From: CAVSRC01 sp963781775
GTDB lineage: Bacteria > Pseudomonadota > Alphaproteobacteria > Rhizobiales > Kaistiaceae
Direction: 5' to 3'
Assembly: GCA_963781775.1 (NCBI GenBank)
Contig: CAWAHE010000014.1
Location: forward strand, 186,001 to 250,000
DNA length: 64,000 bases
Shown here: piece by piece, positions 17,227 to 25,994 of the stretch
Numbering within the stretch: position 1 is the stretch's first letter
Layout of the letters: each line of letters begins with the position of its first letter
The notes under the pieces: model-generated
The model's input: the letters and a program-made list of their open reading frames with translations, nothing else
What the model was told of the DNA's origin: nothing
Database searches by the model: none
Program-made: the position numbers and the translations under genes

Positions 17227-18039
17227 ATGTCCACATCGAAGCTGCTCGTTCGACCTTCGTCCGCCGACGGCCGCATCATCCACGTCACGCCGGAAAGCGC
17301 CGGCTGGACCTATGTCGGCTTCGACGTCTACCGGCTGGCGCCGGGCGCTTTCGCATCCGCTGCCCGGTCGGCGGGGCGCGAGGTCTGTCTCGTCTTCCTG
17401 TCGGGCAAGGCGACGGTCGAGGTCGAGGACAAGAACCTCGGCAGCGTCGGCGAACGCATGTCGCCTTTCGACGGCAAACCGTGGGCCGTCTATGTGCCCG
17501 CCGGATCGCGCTGGCGCGTCACCGCCACCAGCGACGTCGAATTCGCCGTGTGCTCGGCGCCGGCCAAGGGCGGCAAACCGGCGCGCGTGATTTCGCCGAA
17601 TGACTTGAGCGTCGAGGAGCGCGGCAAAGGCACCAACCTGCGCCGCGTGGTCAACATCCTGCCGGAGACCGATCCGACCGCCGAAAGCCTGCTCGTGGTC
17701 GAGGTGATCACGCCCGGCGGCCACTGGTCGAGCTACCCGCCGCACAAGCACGATCGCGACGCCCTGCCCGCGGAGTCGCAACTCGAAGAGACCTACTATC
17801 ATCGGCTCAAGCCCGCGCAGGGCTTTGCCTTCCAGCGCATCTACACCGACGACCGCTCGCTCGACGAGACGATCGCGGTTGCCGACGGCGACGTGACGCT
17901 GGTGCCGCGCGGCTATCATCCGTGCGGCGCGCCGCATGGCTACGATCTCTACTACCTCAACGTGATGGCGGGACCGCGCCGCATCTGGCGCTTTCACAAC
18001 GACCCCGCCCACGAATGGATGCTGAAGCCGACCGCCTGA
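17227..18039 (+). CDS. iolB: IolB: 5-deoxy-glucuronate isomerase
   Basis: IolB converts 5-deoxy-glucuronate to 5-dehydro-2-deoxy-gluconate, the substrate of IolC. The protein is a 270-residue bicupin. Conserved segments include GGHWSSYPPHKHD (metal-binding His cluster), EETYYHRLKPAQGFAFQRIYTDD and VPRGYHPCGAPHGYDLYYLNVMAG. It starts 3 bp after iolE and is followed by iolG after 32 bp, so it is part of the same operon. Confidence 0.97.
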   Translation: MSTSKLLVRPSSADGRIIHVTPESAGWTYVGFDVYRLAPGAFASAARSAGREVCLVFLSGKATVEVEDKNLGSVGERMSPFDGKPWAVYVPAGSRWRVTATSDVEFAVCSAPAKGGKPARVISPNDLSVEERGKGTNLRRVVNILPETDPTAESLLVVEVITPGGHWSSYPPHKHDRDALPAESQLEETYYHRLKPAQGFAFQRIYTDDRSLDETIAVADGDVTLVPRGYHPCGAPHGYDLYYLNVMAGPRRIWRFHNDPAHEWMLKPTA

Positions 18040-18071
18040 CGGCGGCGCGTATCACCCGGAGTTCCCTTCCC

Positions 18072-19064
18072 ATGCTCAATATCGCGGTTCTTGGCGCCGG
18101 CCGGATCGGAAAGATCCACGGCGGCAACGTCGTGACAAATCCGCGCGCGGTGCTGGTCGCTGTCGCCGACGCCGACGCCAGTGCCGCCAAGGCACTCGCC
18201 GACGCGACCGGCGCCAAGGTCGCGACGATCGACGCGATCATGGCCGACAAGGCCATCGGCGCGGTGCTGATCTGTACGCCGACGGATACCCACGCCGACC
18301 TCATCGAGCGCGCCGTGAAAGCCGGCAAGGCGGTATTCTGCGAGAAGCCGGTCAGCCTCGACGCCAAGCGCATCGAGGCCTGCCTCGCCGTCGTCAGCGA
18401 GGCCAAGGGCAAGCTGATGATCGGCTTCAACCGCCGCTTCGATCCGAGCTTCGCCGACGTGAAACGCCGCATCGTGGCGGGCGAGGCCGGCAACGTCGAA
18501 CTGGTGACGATCCTGTCGCGCGATCCGTCGCCGCCGCCGGTCAGCTATATCGAGCGCTCGGGCGGTCTTTTCCGCGACATGATGATCCACGATCTCGACA
18601 TGGCGCGCTACCTGCTCGGCGAAGAGCCGGTCGAGGTTCACGCAGTCGGTTCCAGCCTCGTCGATCCGGCGATCGGAAAGGCCGGCGACGTGGACACCGC
18701 CGCCGTGATGCTGAAGACGGCTTCGGGCAAGATCGCGCAGATTTCCAATTCGCGCCGCGCCACCTACGGCTACGATCAGCGCATCGAGGTCCATGGCAGC
18801 CGCGGATTGCTGGCGGCCGGCAACCGCACTTCGACCACCGTCATCCGCGCCGACGCCGACGGCTATGCCAGCGACCCGGCCCTGCCCTTCTTCCTGGAGC
18901 GCTATGCCGAAGCCTACCGGCTGGAGCTTGCCGCCTTCATTGCGGCGGTGCTCGACGGCACGGCAATTCCGGCGACCGGCGAGGACGGGCTGAAGGCCCA
19001 GCGCCTCGCGGACGCGGCGACCGAGGCGGCCAAAAGCGGCAAGCCCGTGAAGCTCTCCGGCTGA
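18072..19064 (+). CDS. iolG: IolG: inositol 2-dehydrogenase (Gfo/Idh/MocA)
   Basis: IolG oxidises myo-inositol to scyllo-inosose with NAD, the first step of the pathway. The 330-residue protein has the NAD motif AVLGAGRIGKIHG, the catalytic-lysine motif CEKPVSLD (Glu91-Lys92-Pro93), and MMIHDLDMARYLLGE with the conserved Asp and His. The start is ATG 18072; upstream extension of the frame is inside iolB. It is the last gene of the cluster. iolA (methylmalonate-semialdehyde dehydrogenase) is not in the window. Confidence 0.95.
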   Translation: MLNIAVLGAGRIGKIHGGNVVTNPRAVLVAVADADASAAKALADATGAKVATIDAIMADKAIGAVLICTPTDTHADLIERAVKAGKAVFCEKPVSLDAKRIEACLAVVSEAKGKLMIGFNRRFDPSFADVKRRIVAGEAGNVELVTILSRDPSPPPVSYIERSGGLFRDMMIHDLDMARYLLGEEPVEVHAVGSSLVDPAIGKAGDVDTAAVMLKTASGKIAQISNSRRATYGYDQRIEVHGSRGLLAAGNRTSTTVIRADADGYASDPALPFFLERYAEAYRLELAAFIAAVLDGTAIPATGEDGLKAQRLADAATEAAKSGKPVKLSG

Positions 19065-19068
19065 TTGG

Positions 19069-20715
19069 CTACGACACCAACCGGGTCCGCTTCAGCGTGC
19101 CGCTGCGTTCCAGCAACGGATAGGCGGTGGCGGCAAGGTGGGCATCGATGCGCTTGAGATCGCGCACGAGATCGAGGTGCAGGCCGCTGGTCTCGATGCT
19201 GGCGACGTGACCTTCGCGCACGCGCAGGAAGTGCCTCTCGGTCGAGTCGCGCTCCAGATCGCGGAACTCCTCCTTCTCGGCAACGAGCTTGCGCGCCGCG
19301 CCGAGGTCGCTCGACATGAAGACGGCGACCGACAGCCGCAAATGGTCGAGCAGACGCGAAAACATCGCATCGATCTCGGCGAGGCCCTCGGCCGACAGGC
19401 TGAGCTTCAGCCGCATGCGCTTGGCGATCAGCTCGCTGAGGTTGCGGTCGATGATGTCGCCGATGTGCTCCAGGTTAATGGCGAAGGCCTGAACCTCGGA
19501 CAGGCGGCGCGACTCGTCCTCGCTCAGGCCCCGCTGGGCGATCGACGACAGGTAATGCTGAAGCGCCTGGTGCAGCCGGTCGACCTGATCGTCCATGCGG
19601 CTGGTGCCGGCGATCAGCTTGCGGTCGTCGTTGTGGAGCGCCGACTGCGCGCCGGCGAGCATCGACTCGACCACATCGGCCATGCGCAGGACTTCGCGTG
19701 ACGCGTTGGAGAGCGCCACGGTCGGCGTATCGAGGGCGGAGCGATCCAGATATTGCGGGGCGGTCGGGTCGGCGGAGCGCTCGCCGTCGGGCAGGAAACG
19801 CACCAGCAACTCCGCCACGACCGGCAGCAAGCCGACGAAAACCAGCGCCACGGCGACATTGAAGGCCATGTGGAAGTCGGCCGCGGTCCGCCCGAGATTG
19901 GGCTCGAACCCCGCGAACAGGCCGGAGAGCGGCGTCAGCAGGGGCAGAAGCACCAGCGCCGCGACGAGGCGCATGGCGAAATTACCGATCGGCACGCGCA
20001 GCTTGGCGAGATCGCCGCGGGCGCCCTCCATGATCGGATTGATGGAGGTGCCGACATTGGCGCCGAGCACCATCGCGAGCGTCGCCTCCGGCCCGGCGAT
20101 GCCGGTGGCAGCCAGCGAAATGATGGTCAGCACGACGGCGACGCTGGAATGGGCCGCCCACGCAAACAGTGCGGCCAGCGCGAAGTTGAGAACAGGATCG
20201 CCGGTGATCGCCGACAGGATCTCGCGCGCCGCCCGGGACTCCTCGGCCGGCTGGATCGCCAGCGACAGCAGATGGAGCGCGAGGAGCATCAGGCCGAGGC
20301 CGATCGCCACCCGTCCGAGATCGTGGATGCGTGTCGTGCCGCCGCGCCGGAAGGCAATCAGGCCGACGACGATCAGCACCGGAAAGACCAGCGTGATATC
20401 GAAGGACATGACCTGCACGATCAGCGTCGTGCCGACATTGGCGCCGAGCATGACGGCCAATGCGGTGACGAGATCGACGAGGCCCGCGGCGGCGAGCGAC
20501 GACGTCATCAGCGCCGTCGCCGTGCTCGATTGAAGGACGGCGGTCACGCCGAGGCCGGCGGCGAAAGCGCGCAGGCGCGTCGACAGACCGCGCGACAGGC
20601 CGCGCCTGAGATCGGTGCCGAAGGCACGCATGACGCCGGTCTGCACCATGTGGATGCCCCACAGGAGCAGCGCGATCTCGCCGATGATGTTGATGAGGAC
20701 GCGCGTTGCAGACAT
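19069..20715 (-). CDS. Na/Pi cotransporter family protein with PhoU-like domain
   Basis: This predicted Na+-coupled phosphate transporter of the NptA/YjbB type has 548 aa. The N-terminal half holds about 8-10 membrane segments with the duplicated QSS motif (GVTAVLQSSTATALMTSSL and the second AHSSVAVVLTIISLA) and the GANVGTT / GANVGTSINP repeats typical of the family. The C-terminal 230 residues are a helical PhoU-like domain. ATG 20715 is chosen because the preceding 17 residues are unlike a transporter N-terminus. The gene converges with iolG 4 bp away and is divergent from the TIM-barrel gene at 20985. Confidence 0.93.
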   Translation of the reverse strand: MSATRVLINIIGEIALLLWGIHMVQTGVMRAFGTDLRRGLSRGLSTRLRAFAAGLGVTAVLQSSTATALMTSSLAAAGLVDLVTALAVMLGANVGTTLIVQVMSFDITLVFPVLIVVGLIAFRRGGTTRIHDLGRVAIGLGLMLLALHLLSLAIQPAEESRAAREILSAITGDPVLNFALAALFAWAAHSSVAVVLTIISLAATGIAGPEATLAMVLGANVGTSINPIMEGARGDLAKLRVPIGNFAMRLVAALVLLPLLTPLSGLFAGFEPNLGRTAADFHMAFNVAVALVFVGLLPVVAELLVRFLPDGERSADPTAPQYLDRSALDTPTVALSNASREVLRMADVVESMLAGAQSALHNDDRKLIAGTSRMDDQVDRLHQALQHYLSSIAQRGLSEDESRRLSEVQAFAINLEHIGDIIDRNLSELIAKRMRLKLSLSAEGLAEIDAMFSRLLDHLRLSVAVFMSSDLGAARKLVAEKEEFRDLERDSTERHFLRVREGHVASIETSGLHLDLVRDLKRIDAHLAATAYPLLERSGTLKRTRLVS

Positions 20716-20847
20716 TTCGACCGATCTTCCCGAGCGGTGATCCGCGTGGCGCCCGCCCCTTCGCACGCGGAATCATTTTTCAACCGCAAATGTCACAAAT
20801 AGACCGTTTGGTAGAAAATCAAAGCGCCTTGTTGCTTTGGTGGATCA

Positions 20848-20870
20848 CAATTAAGCCCCAGTCTTAATTG
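20848..20870. promoter_or_regulatory. Palindrome in divergent intergenic region
   Basis: CAATTAAG and CTTAATTG form a perfect 8-bp inverted repeat around the 7-bp spacer CCCCAGT. TCA/C and GTGA flanks lengthen the arms to 11-12 bp with one unpaired base. It lies in an AT-rich stretch of the 269-bp region between the Na/Pi transporter and the TIM-barrel gene, 115 bp before the latter's start. It could be an operator for one or both genes; no regulator can be assigned, and it is unlike the IolR motif. Confidence 0.5.
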
Positions 20871-20984
20871 GTGAATCTTGTTGAAAATCTCCGCCCACCG
20901 GCCCCTGCGGCCGGCGCGGCTTGACGGGGCGGCCGATCCGGCGCGCTATCGAAAACCGATCGTCAATTCAGCGCGGAACCCATC

Positions 20985-21836
20985 ATGCTCATCGGCAACG
21001 CCCCCTGCTCGTGGGGCATCACCTACCCGACCGGCAACACTTTCACCTGGCAGCAATATCTCGATGAGGTCGCCGCGGCGGGCTATCGCGGCACCGAACT
21101 CGGGCCCTTCGGCTTCCTGCCGACGGACAAGGAGGTTCTCAGCGCCGAACTGGCCAAACGCGACCTGACGCTGATCGGCGCCACGCATGTTCACACCTTC
21201 GGCGACCGCGCGACGGCGCCCGAACTGATGCGGACGCTGCGCGACCTGGCGCCGCTGCTTCGCGATCTCGGCGCCGGACATCTGGTCATCATGGACGAGA
21301 GCAACTGGTACGCGCCCGGCAAGGAAGGCGTGCTCGACGAGAACGGCTGGCGCGGCCTCGTCGCCACCGTGAACGAGGCACGCGACGTGATCGAAGGCGA
21401 TTTCGGCCTGAAGGCGACGTTCCATCCGCATATCGGCACGGCGGTCGAGTTCGAGCGGCAGATCGACCGGCTGCTGGCCGAGTCGCCGATCGACCTCTGC
21501 TTCGACACCGGCCACCACGCCTTCTGGGGCCAGGATCCGCTCGCCTACATGAAGAAGGTGTGGGGCCGAATCGCCTACATGCACCTGAAGAACGTCGATG
21601 CGGCCGTGCGCCAGCGCGTGCTCGACCGCATGCTGTCGGTCGAAGCCTCGTATGGCGCGGGGGTCATGGCGCCGCTGCCCGACGGGGCGGTCGACATCCA
21701 GGCGATCATGCGGTTCCTCGAGGAGAAGGGCTACGACGGGCCGGTCGTCGTCGAACAGGACGTGGCGGAGAATGCGGCCGAAACGCCGCTTCAACTCGCC
21801 AAACGCAACCTCGTCTTCGTGCAATCCATGGCCTGA
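20985..21836 (+). CDS. Sugar phosphate isomerase/epimerase, IolE/IolI-like TIM barrel
   Basis: This is a 283-residue AP-endonuclease-2-like TIM barrel. It begins LIGNAPCSWGITYPTGNTFTWQQYLDEVAAAGYRG, with the APCSWG segment typical of inosose isomerase/dehydratase relatives. Metal-ligand stretches are TFHPHIGTAVE, LCFDTGHHAFWG and AYMHLKNVD. It is a distant paralogue of iolE. Its location between the iol operon and a putative phosphoinositol import operon suggests work on an inosose or another cyclitol, but epimerases of this superfamily act on many sugars. Confidence 0.85.
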   Translation: MLIGNAPCSWGITYPTGNTFTWQQYLDEVAAAGYRGTELGPFGFLPTDKEVLSAELAKRDLTLIGATHVHTFGDRATAPELMRTLRDLAPLLRDLGAGHLVIMDESNWYAPGKEGVLDENGWRGLVATVNEARDVIEGDFGLKATFHPHIGTAVEFERQIDRLLAESPIDLCFDTGHHAFWGQDPLAYMKKVWGRIAYMHLKNVDAAVRQRVLDRMLSVEASYGAGVMAPLPDGAVDIQAIMRFLEEKGYDGPVVVEQDVAENAAETPLQLAKRNLVFVQSMA

Positions 21837-21950
21837 AGGCCGCGGCGCGCGGGCCTTCCGTTGCCTCCGGGGCAGTTCCAGTCCACGGCCGAAAAGCGCG
21901 GCCGCCCGTCATAAGTCCGTCATGGCCCCGCGCTAAGAACCGGGACGGTG

Positions 21951-21964
21951 CGAACATACGTTCC
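21951..21964 (+). promoter_or_regulatory. IolR-like site upstream of phosphoinositol-type ABC operon
   Basis: CGAACATACGTTCC matches GGAA-N6-TTCC with one changed position and shares the ACGTTCC half with the iolC site. A second small dyad, CCATT-N9-AATGG, overlaps it at 21963-21981. It lies 126 bp upstream of the binding-protein gene at 22090, in the 253-bp gap with no other gene, and would place the transport operon in the IolR regulon. Confidence 0.55.
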
Positions 21965-22089
21965 ATTCTGCGAGAAAATGGAGTTTTTGATCCATTTTTG
22001 GCTTGCCTTGGTTCCGGTGAAGAATAGTCTCTTGGCCTAAGAACTTAGACGGCTGCGGAATCCACCGCTCGCTACTCAGGGAGACAGCT

Positions 22090-23247
22090 ATGAATCGTCG
22101 TGAATTCATGATCACCGCCGGCGCCGTGGCGACCACCGCCATGCTGCCCCGCATGGCGTTCGCCGAGGCCAACCGGATCGACTGGTACACGAGCTCGGAC
22201 CAGAACGTGCTCGACTTCTGGACCAACTACATCAAGCCGCCATTCGAGAAGGCCAATCCGGGGGCCACGATCAATCTGGTCGACGCGGGCGACAATGCCG
22301 GCCTCAACGCCATCGCCCAGCGCGCGCTGGCGGCGCTCGGCACCAAGTCGGATCCGCAGGCCGACTTCTTCGAAGGCTTCGACGCACGCCAGCCGGTCGG
22401 CGCGCTCGACAAGGGCCTGTGGGTGGATTTCGCCAAGGAGAACCTGTCGAACTACTCCAAGATCAATCCGCTCGCCTTCAAGATCGACAACGTGACGCAG
22501 AACCTGCCGTATCGCGGTTCGCAGGTGCTGCTCGCCTATGACACCACCAAGCTCGATGCGTCGAAGGCGCCCAAGACCTGGCCCGATCTCGTCGCGTGGA
22601 TCAAGGCGAACCCCGGCCAGTTCATCTACAACCGTCCCGACAAGGGCGGCTCGGGCGGCAACTTCGTGCGCCGCGCGATCTACGCCACCAACGGCAACGA
22701 TCCGTCGCTGTTCGCGGTCGACAACTACACGCAGGCCAAGGGCGACGAGATGCTCGGCAAGGCGTGGGCACTGCTCAATGACCTCGCCCCCTCGCTCATG
22801 GACAAGGGCGCCTATACGTCGGGCAACACCCAGTCGATCCAGCTCCTGTCGCAGTCGGCCGTGACCATGATCCCGGCCTGGTCGGACCAGGCGCTGTCGG
22901 CGATCTCGCAGGGCGTGCTGCCCGCCACCACGGGTCTCTTGCAGCTCAGCGATCTCGGCTTCCCGGGCAACTTCGCGCACATCACCGTGCCGACCAACGC
23001 CGCCAACAAGGCGCTGGCCGTCAAGCTCGCCGACTTCATCCTGTCGCAGGACGTGCAGTCCGCCGTCATCACCAAGCTCGGCGGCTTCCCCGGCGTTTCC
23101 TGGGACTACGTCGCGCCCGAACTGCACGACAAGTACAAGGACCTGATCCCGGCCTCGATCCCGGTGTTCCCGGGCGGCGACTGGGACAAGGCGATCAACG
23201 ACGGCTGGTATCGCAACGTCGCACCGAACGTGGATCGCTCGAAGTGA
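22090..23247 (+). CDS. ABC transporter substrate-binding protein (AfuA/FbpA-like), Tat-type signal
   Basis: This is a 385-residue periplasmic binding protein. The N-terminus MNRREFMITAGAVATTAMLPRMAFA is a twin-arginine-like signal peptide (Arg3-Arg4). The mature part starts with IDWYTSSDQNVLDFWTNYIKPPFEKANPG, resembling the iron/sugar-phosphate binding family of class II folds. It overlaps the first permease by 4 bp and heads an operon with permeases, ATPase, phosphodiesterase and monophosphatase. The ligand is therefore likely a phosphorylated polyol; glycerophosphoinositol or inositol phosphate is my inference from the IolR-like site and the enzymes. Confidence 0.88.
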   Translation: MNRREFMITAGAVATTAMLPRMAFAEANRIDWYTSSDQNVLDFWTNYIKPPFEKANPGATINLVDAGDNAGLNAIAQRALAALGTKSDPQADFFEGFDARQPVGALDKGLWVDFAKENLSNYSKINPLAFKIDNVTQNLPYRGSQVLLAYDTTKLDASKAPKTWPDLVAWIKANPGQFIYNRPDKGGSGGNFVRRAIYATNGNDPSLFAVDNYTQAKGDEMLGKAWALLNDLAPSLMDKGAYTSGNTQSIQLLSQSAVTMIPAWSDQALSAISQGVLPATTGLLQLSDLGFPGNFAHITVPTNAANKALAVKLADFILSQDVQSAVITKLGGFPGVSWDYVAPELHDKYKDLIPASIPVFPGGDWDKAINDGWYRNVAPNVDRSK

Positions 23248-24125
23248 GTCTTGCTCCGGCGAGCGATATCGTCGGCGCGCATGAAAAAGGCAGGAGGCCG
23301 ATTGGCCTCCTGCTCGTCGCAATCCCGGTGTTTCTGGTCGGCTGGATGGTCATCTATCCGATCATCTCGGCGGTGGTGACGACGCTGTGGCTGCCTGACG
23401 AGAACGGCGTTCATTCGCTGTCGATCGCGACCTACAAGTTCTTCTTCAGCGACGGATACAGCCTCGCCAACCTGGGCACGACGCTGTGGACCACGGCGTG
23501 GGCCGCGGTGTTCCTCCTCATCATCTGCCTGCCCATCGCGCTCTACCTGCGCTTCTCGAGCGGCGGGCTGGCCGCCTACGTGCAAGGGCTCGCGATCTTT
23601 CCGTTGTTCGTACCCTCGATCATCCTGAGCTACGCCTTCATCCGCGTGCTGGGGCCGAACGGCATGGTCGACATCCTGCTCAATGCCACGCACCTGCCGA
23701 AAATCCGCTCGCCCTACCTGACGCCTTACGGGCCGTTGATCGGCCTCGTATGGGATCACATTCCGCTGACGGTGCTGATCCTGATTTCCGGTCTGGGCGC
23801 GGTCTCCAATCAGTCGATCGAGGCGGCGCGCGACGTCGGCGCCGGACGGCCGGCGGTGTTCTGGTACATCATCCTGCCGCGGGTCGGAAACTCGATCCTG
23901 GTGGCGATCTCCTTCTCCGTTCTCGGCATCTTTTCGGCGTTCACGCTGCCCTACGTGCTTGGCCCCGCGGCGCCCGAGATGATGGGGCCGTTCATGCAAC
24001 GCACATTCCGCGACCTCTACGACCCGGCCAACGCCATCACCCAGGCGGTCATCTCGTTCGTCTTCTGCATCGCGTTCGGGCTGTTCTACGTGCGCTCGGT
24101 CGTCAAGAACCAGAGAACCCGCTGA
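23244..24125 (+). CDS. ABC transporter permease (PotB-like)
   Basis: This is a 293-residue inner-membrane permease with about six segments. It begins GTG AGT at 23244, overlapping the binding-protein stop. The EAA loop reads SIEAARDVGAGRPAVFWYIILPRVGNSILV. It pairs with the next gene, whose ATG overlaps this stop (24123-24127), so the two are translationally coupled. It should form the heterodimeric channel of the putative phosphoinositol importer. Confidence 0.9.
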   Translation: MSLAPASDIVGAHEKGRRPIGLLLVAIPVFLVGWMVIYPIISAVVTTLWLPDENGVHSLSIATYKFFFSDGYSLANLGTTLWTTAWAAVFLLIICLPIALYLRFSSGGLAAYVQGLAIFPLFVPSIILSYAFIRVLGPNGMVDILLNATHLPKIRSPYLTPYGPLIGLVWDHIPLTVLILISGLGAVSNQSIEAARDVGAGRPAVFWYIILPRVGNSILVAISFSVLGIFSAFTLPYVLGPAAPEMMGPFMQRTFRDLYDPANAITQAVISFVFCIAFGLFYVRSVVKNQRTR

Positions 24126-24949
24126 TGGCAGAGCGCATAGTCGTGCAGCGGCGCATCGACTGGGTCGGCATCGGCTTCGCGGCGGTGCTGACGGCGGTCA
24201 TCATCCTGCCGCTGATCGTGGTGGGGACCTGGGCCTTCACCAATGTCTGGCGCTATCCCGCCATCATCCCGCAGGAGTTCGGACTGCGCTTCTGGAACCA
24301 GACGCTGGCCCGGCCCGACGTGTGGGGCGCCATCACCACCAGCATTTCGCTCGCCTGCGTGGTGACCGCCATTTCGGCGATCATCTGCCTGCCGGCGGCG
24401 TTCGCCTTCGCCCGGCTGCAGTTCCCGGGCCGCAGCCTGCTGTTCTTCTCCTTCCTCGCCGGCCAGGCCTTTCCGAAATTTGGCCTCTTGGTCGCCATCG
24501 CCGGCATCTTCCTGTCGCTCAACCTCATCGGCACGTTTTGGGGCGTCGTGCTGATCCAGCTGGTCGGCACGCTGCTGTTCATGATCTGGATTCCGGTCGC
24601 CGCCTTCCAGGGCGTCGACCGGCGCATGGAGGAAGCGGCGCGTGACGTCGGCGCAAGCCCATTCCGGGTCTTCTGGTCGATCACCCTGCCCCAGGCCGGG
24701 CCGACCATCGCGGCGGCGGTCCTGCTGACCTTCGTCAACACGTTCTACGAGACCGAAGGCGCCTGGCTGATCGGCGCGCCGGCGATCCGCACCATGCCGG
24801 TGCTCATGATATCGTTCATCAACAACCAACCGGTCATTCAGTATGGCGCGGTGCTCTCGGTGATCCTCTGGGTGCCCTCGTTCTTCGCGCTGCTGTTCGC
24901 GCGGCGCGTCATCAGTTCCGGTTCATTCGCACGAGGCTTCGGCGGCTAG
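24125..24949 (+). CDS. ABC transporter permease (PotC-like)
   Basis: This 274-residue permease has six predicted membrane helices (first at about 16-38, LTAVIILPLIVVGTWAFTNVW). The EAA motif is RMEEAARDVGASPFRVFWSITLPQAGPTIAAAV. It follows its partner permease with an ATGA overlap and precedes the ATPase by 1 bp. Translation from ATG 24125 gives a normal cytoplasmic N-terminus. Confidence 0.92.
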   Translation: MAERIVVQRRIDWVGIGFAAVLTAVIILPLIVVGTWAFTNVWRYPAIIPQEFGLRFWNQTLARPDVWGAITTSISLACVVTAISAIICLPAAFAFARLQFPGRSLLFFSFLAGQAFPKFGLLVAIAGIFLSLNLIGTFWGVVLIQLVGTLLFMIWIPVAAFQGVDRRMEEAARDVGASPFRVFWSITLPQAGPTIAAAVLLTFVNTFYETEGAWLIGAPAIRTMPVLMISFINNQPVIQYGAVLSVILWVPSFFALLFARRVISSGSFARGFGG

Positions 24950-24950
24950 G

Positions 24951-25994
24951 ATGGCAGTTCTCGACATAAAAGGCGTCGCCAAGTACTTCGCCACAGTGCG
25001 CGCGGTCGATCATTTCAACCTGACCGTGGACAATGGCGAGCTGGTCTGCCTGCTCGGGCCTTCCGGCTCGGGCAAGTCGACGCTCCTGCGCATGGTCGGC
25101 GGTTTCGAACGGCCGACCGCCGGCAGCATTACCATCGATGGCGAGGAGATCATCCACCTGCCGCCCGAGCGCCGGCCGACCGGCATGGTGTTCCAGAGCC
25201 ACGCGCTGTGGACCCACATGAACGTGTTCAAGAACATCGCCTTCGGGCTGAAGCTCCGGCGCATTCCTGCCGACGAGATCAGCAAGCGCGTCGACGCGGT
25301 GATGGAACTGGTCGGTCTTGCCGGCTACGGCACGCGCCAGACGCATCAGCTCTCCGGCGGCCAGCAACAGCGTGTGGCGCTGGCGCGCTCGCTGGTGCTC
25401 GAGCCGAAAATCCTGCTCCTCGACGAACCGTTCGCCAGTCTCGACCAGCATTTGCGCGAGCGGCTGCGCGAGGAGGTTCGCGACATCCAGCAGCGGCTGA
25501 AGATCACGACCCTGTTCGTCACCCACGGACAGGACGAGGCGCTCGCCATGGCCGACCGCATCGTCGTGATGCGCGACGGGCGCATCGAACAGATCGCGGC
25601 TCCGGACGTGCTCTATCGCGAGCCGGCGACGCCGTTCGTGGCGGGTTTCATCGGCACGATGAACATGATCGAGGGCACGGTCGGTAACGGCACGTTCTCG
25701 CATTCGGCCTTCAGCATTCCGCTGCCGGTCAGCGACGGGCCGGTGACGTTCGCCGTGCGCCCCGAGGCGCTTGGCATCGCGGCGGCGGAAGGCTCCGGCG
25801 CGGCCAAGGTCCATCGAGTGACCGACTATGGCGCGCACGCCATTGTCGATCTCGAACTGCCGGATCGCCTGCGCCTGAAGGCGATGGTGCCCGAGGCGCG
25901 CGACTGGAAGGCCGGACAGCAGGTCGATCTCAAGCCGCAGGCATTCGCGGCCTACCGCGACAACGCCGCGATCTACCGCTCGAGCACCGCTTGA
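24951..25994 (+). CDS. ABC transporter ATP-binding protein (PotA/UgpC type)
   Basis: This is a 347-residue importer ATPase with Walker A GPSGSGKST, Q-loop VFQSHALWTHMNV, signature LSGGQQQRVALARSL, Walker B ILLLDEPFASLD and H-loop VTHGQDEALAMADR. A C-terminal TOBE-type domain follows (about 260-347, FAVRPEALGIA). It energises the two preceding permeases. Its stop overlaps the start of the phosphodiesterase gene (TTGATG), so import and intracellular hydrolysis are expressed together. Confidence 0.93.
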   Translation: MAVLDIKGVAKYFATVRAVDHFNLTVDNGELVCLLGPSGSGKSTLLRMVGGFERPTAGSITIDGEEIIHLPPERRPTGMVFQSHALWTHMNVFKNIAFGLKLRRIPADEISKRVDAVMELVGLAGYGTRQTHQLSGGQQQRVALARSLVLEPKILLLDEPFASLDQHLRERLREEVRDIQQRLKITTLFVTHGQDEALAMADRIVVMRDGRIEQIAAPDVLYREPATPFVAGFIGTMNMIEGTVGNGTFSHSAFSIPLPVSDGPVTFAVRPEALGIAAAEGSGAAKVHRVTDYGAHAIVDLELPDRLRLKAMVPEARDWKAGQQVDLKPQAFAAYRDNAAIYRSSTA

